Below are positions 6,493 to 7,246 of a stretch of DNA of 7,246 bases, in pieces. The position numbers and the translations under genes are program-made. Position 1 is the first letter of the stretch, and each line of letters begins with the position of its first letter. The notes under the pieces were generated by a model, which did not search any database, was not told the DNA's origin, and saw only the letters and a list, made by a program, of their open reading frames with translations. Source of the stretch: Thermoplasmata archaeon (GTDB taxonomy: Archaea; Thermoplasmatota; Thermoplasmata; Thermoplasmatales; Thermoplasmataceae); contig JAJZKX010000089.1 in NCBI GenBank assembly GCA_021850745.1, positions 1-7,246 on the forward strand, written 5' to 3'.

Positions 6493-6516
6493 CTTGATCT
6501 TCCCTTAAAGATCAGG
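6493..6516 (+). promoter_or_regulatory. Hairpin in the presumed mtnB leader
   Basis: TGATCTT (6495-6501) pairs perfectly with AAGATCA (6508-6514) around a 6-base loop; a T-G and a C-G pair extend the stem to nine. It ends 29 bases before the GGAGGT ribosome binding site. A second GATCTT follows at 6516-6521 but is too close to compete well. There is no U-tract directly after it, so it is not an obvious terminator. Role unknown. Confidence 0.35.
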
Positions 6517-6545
6517 ATCTTGAAACATTGGTTTAATGCAGCTAT

Positions 6546-6551
6546 GGAGGT
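6546..6551 (+). promoter_or_regulatory. Ribosome binding site deciding the TTG start of mtnB
   Basis: GGAGGT nine bases before the TTG at 6561. An in-frame TAA at 6534 closes the frame upstream and the first in-frame ATG lies far inside the conserved domain, so this site fixes the TTG (6561, less likely 6567) as the start. Confidence 0.7.
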
Positions 6552-6560
6552 CTGAAAAAT

Positions 6561-7223
6561 TTGGAATTGAAAAATAACAACGGCGAAGATTCTTTGAAAG
6601 AGTTTAGGTATTTTGGGCAGCAGATAGTCGAAACTGCGTCTCTTTTCTACTCCCGTGGATGGCTTTTCGGAACAAGTGGCAACCTGAGCGCAGTGATCAA
6701 TGAATCTCCTCTTCGGATCGCTATAACAGGCAGCGGCCTGCATAAAGGAAAACTTGACCTTTCCGGACTTATTGTGATAGATGGCGAGGGAAGTGTTATA
6801 AGCGGGGACAGGAAAGTTTCAAGCGAGGCAGATCTCCATATTGCAGTCATAAAGCATATGCACGCCGGTTCTGTATTCCATACCCATTCAGTCTGGTCCA
6901 CAATGCTGTCCAGGAGATACCTTAAGGATGGGGGGATCGTGCTTCACGGATATGAGATGCTCAAGGGCCTGGATAATGTAAGGACCCATGATCATTCAGA
7001 ATGGATTCCAGTAATTGAGAATTCACAGGACATGAAAACCCTCTCTGTCAGGGTAACAGGACTTTTGAAGGAACATCCTGAAATCCATGGCTTCATGCTT
7101 TCCGGGCATGGCCTCTACATCTGGGGAAAGACCCCGGCGGAGGCGGAAAGGCATGTGGAAGTCATTGAATTCCTGCTTGAAGTACATGGAAGAACCCTGG
7201 CTGGAACAGGTAATATATCCTGA
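6561..7223 (+). CDS. mtnB: Methylthioribulose-1-phosphate dehydratase (class II aldolase fold)
   Basis: 220 residues, soluble. MtnB removes water from 5-methylthioribulose 1-phosphate in the methionine salvage pathway, using a Zn2+ ion. Landmarks: GTSGNLS (37-43, phosphate-binding turn of class II aldolases), ITGSGLHKGKL (55-65), SSEAD (87-91), HTHS with His107 and His109, HGYEMLKG with Glu132 (equal to the catalytic Glu of human APIP in QEMIKG), IPVIEN (149-154), and SGHGLYIWGKT with His183, the third zinc ligand. Length matches MtnB proteins (about 205-240). Fuculose- or ribulose-phosphate aldolase/epimerase families share the fold, but the YEMLKG, IPVIEN and LYIWGKT segments are MtnB-like. 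The start is a TTG fixed by GGAGGT. It is divergent from the hydrogenase-like operon, and no other methionine-salvage gene lies in the window; the next gene to the right is not visible. Confidence 0.8.
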   Translation: MELKNNNGEDSLKEFRYFGQQIVETASLFYSRGWLFGTSGNLSAVINESPLRIAITGSGLHKGKLDLSGLIVIDGEGSVISGDRKVSSEADLHIAVIKHMHAGSVFHTHSVWSTMLSRRYLKDGGIVLHGYEMLKGLDNVRTHDHSEWIPVIENSQDMKTLSVRVTGLLKEHPEIHGFMLSGHGLYIWGKTPAEAERHVEVIEFLLEVHGRTLAGTGNIS

Positions 7224-7246
7224 ACCCATGAACATACATTCACGGT

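Larger units (their letters stand above)
6244..6560. other. Divergent intergenic region
   Basis: About 317 bases between two divergent genes. I see no convincing small gene or tRNA. It contains the AT-rich promoter candidates, the two dyads and the leader hairpin listed separately, and three copies of TGAAAC at 6445, 6483 and 6521, each 38 bases apart. Confidence 0.6.

Noticed and set aside
6432..6743. Minus-strand open frame of about 103 codons over the intergenic region and the mtnB start
   Set aside because: It is antisense to the MtnB N-terminal domain, has low-complexity composition and no ribosome site or family resemblance.
7228..7246. Possible start of a next plus-strand gene (ATG at 7228)
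   Set aside because: Only six codons are visible and there is no Shine-Dalgarno sequence before the ATG.
1..7246. CRISPR arrays, tRNA or rRNA genes, insertion sequences
   Set aside because: No regular repeat-spacer pattern, no cloverleaf or rRNA-like stretch, and no transposase or terminal repeats were seen on reading both strands.

Overview
The window holds six co-directional genes on the minus strand (positions 1-6243), a divergent intergenic region of about 315 bases (6244-6560), and one gene on the plus strand (6561-7223). The six genes encode the core of a membrane complex of the group 4 [NiFe]-hydrogenase / complex I superfamily (Hyf/Hyc-like). In transcription order they are: a NuoH-like membrane anchor (HyfC), HyfE, a proton-antiporter-like subunit (HyfF), the large 'catalytic' subunit (HyfG/NuoD-like), a ferredoxin-small subunit fusion (HyfH-HyfI/NuoB-like), and a second antiporter-like subunit (HyfB), which runs off the left edge. 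Spacing is very tight (ATGA overlaps, a 14-base overlap, TGAATG), so this is almost certainly one operon with translational coupling.

The main point is that this is not an ordinary hydrogenase. All four Cys that would hold the Ni-Fe site in the large subunit are replaced (Asn104, His107, Trp381, Glu384), and the protein has no C-terminal maturation peptide. The replacements lean toward complex I NuoD, yet the quinone-site His and Tyr of NuoD also appear to be missing. The small subunit keeps a hydrogenase-type CxxC proximal cluster and carries an N-terminal ferredoxin domain that has lost exactly one of its two clusters. Both antiporter-like subunits keep their proton-path Glu and Lys residues. 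The best fit is an energy-converting hydrogenase-related (Ehr) complex: an ion pump linked to an iron-sulfur electron path, with an unknown reaction at the old Ni-Fe site.

The plus-strand gene encodes a class II aldolase-fold protein that looks like methylthioribulose-1-phosphate dehydratase (MtnB) of methionine salvage. Nothing in the sequence links it functionally to the complex; they share only the divergent promoter region, which contains AT-rich promoter candidates, two short dyads and a hairpin in the presumed mtnB leader.

The organism is probably an archaeon. The Shine-Dalgarno sequences (AGGAGG, GGAGGT), a TTG start, frequent AGG and ATA codons, and the pairing of an Ehr-like operon with archaeal-style short genes suggest Thermoplasmata or another acidophilic archaeon. 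That is inference; no rRNA or other marker is present.
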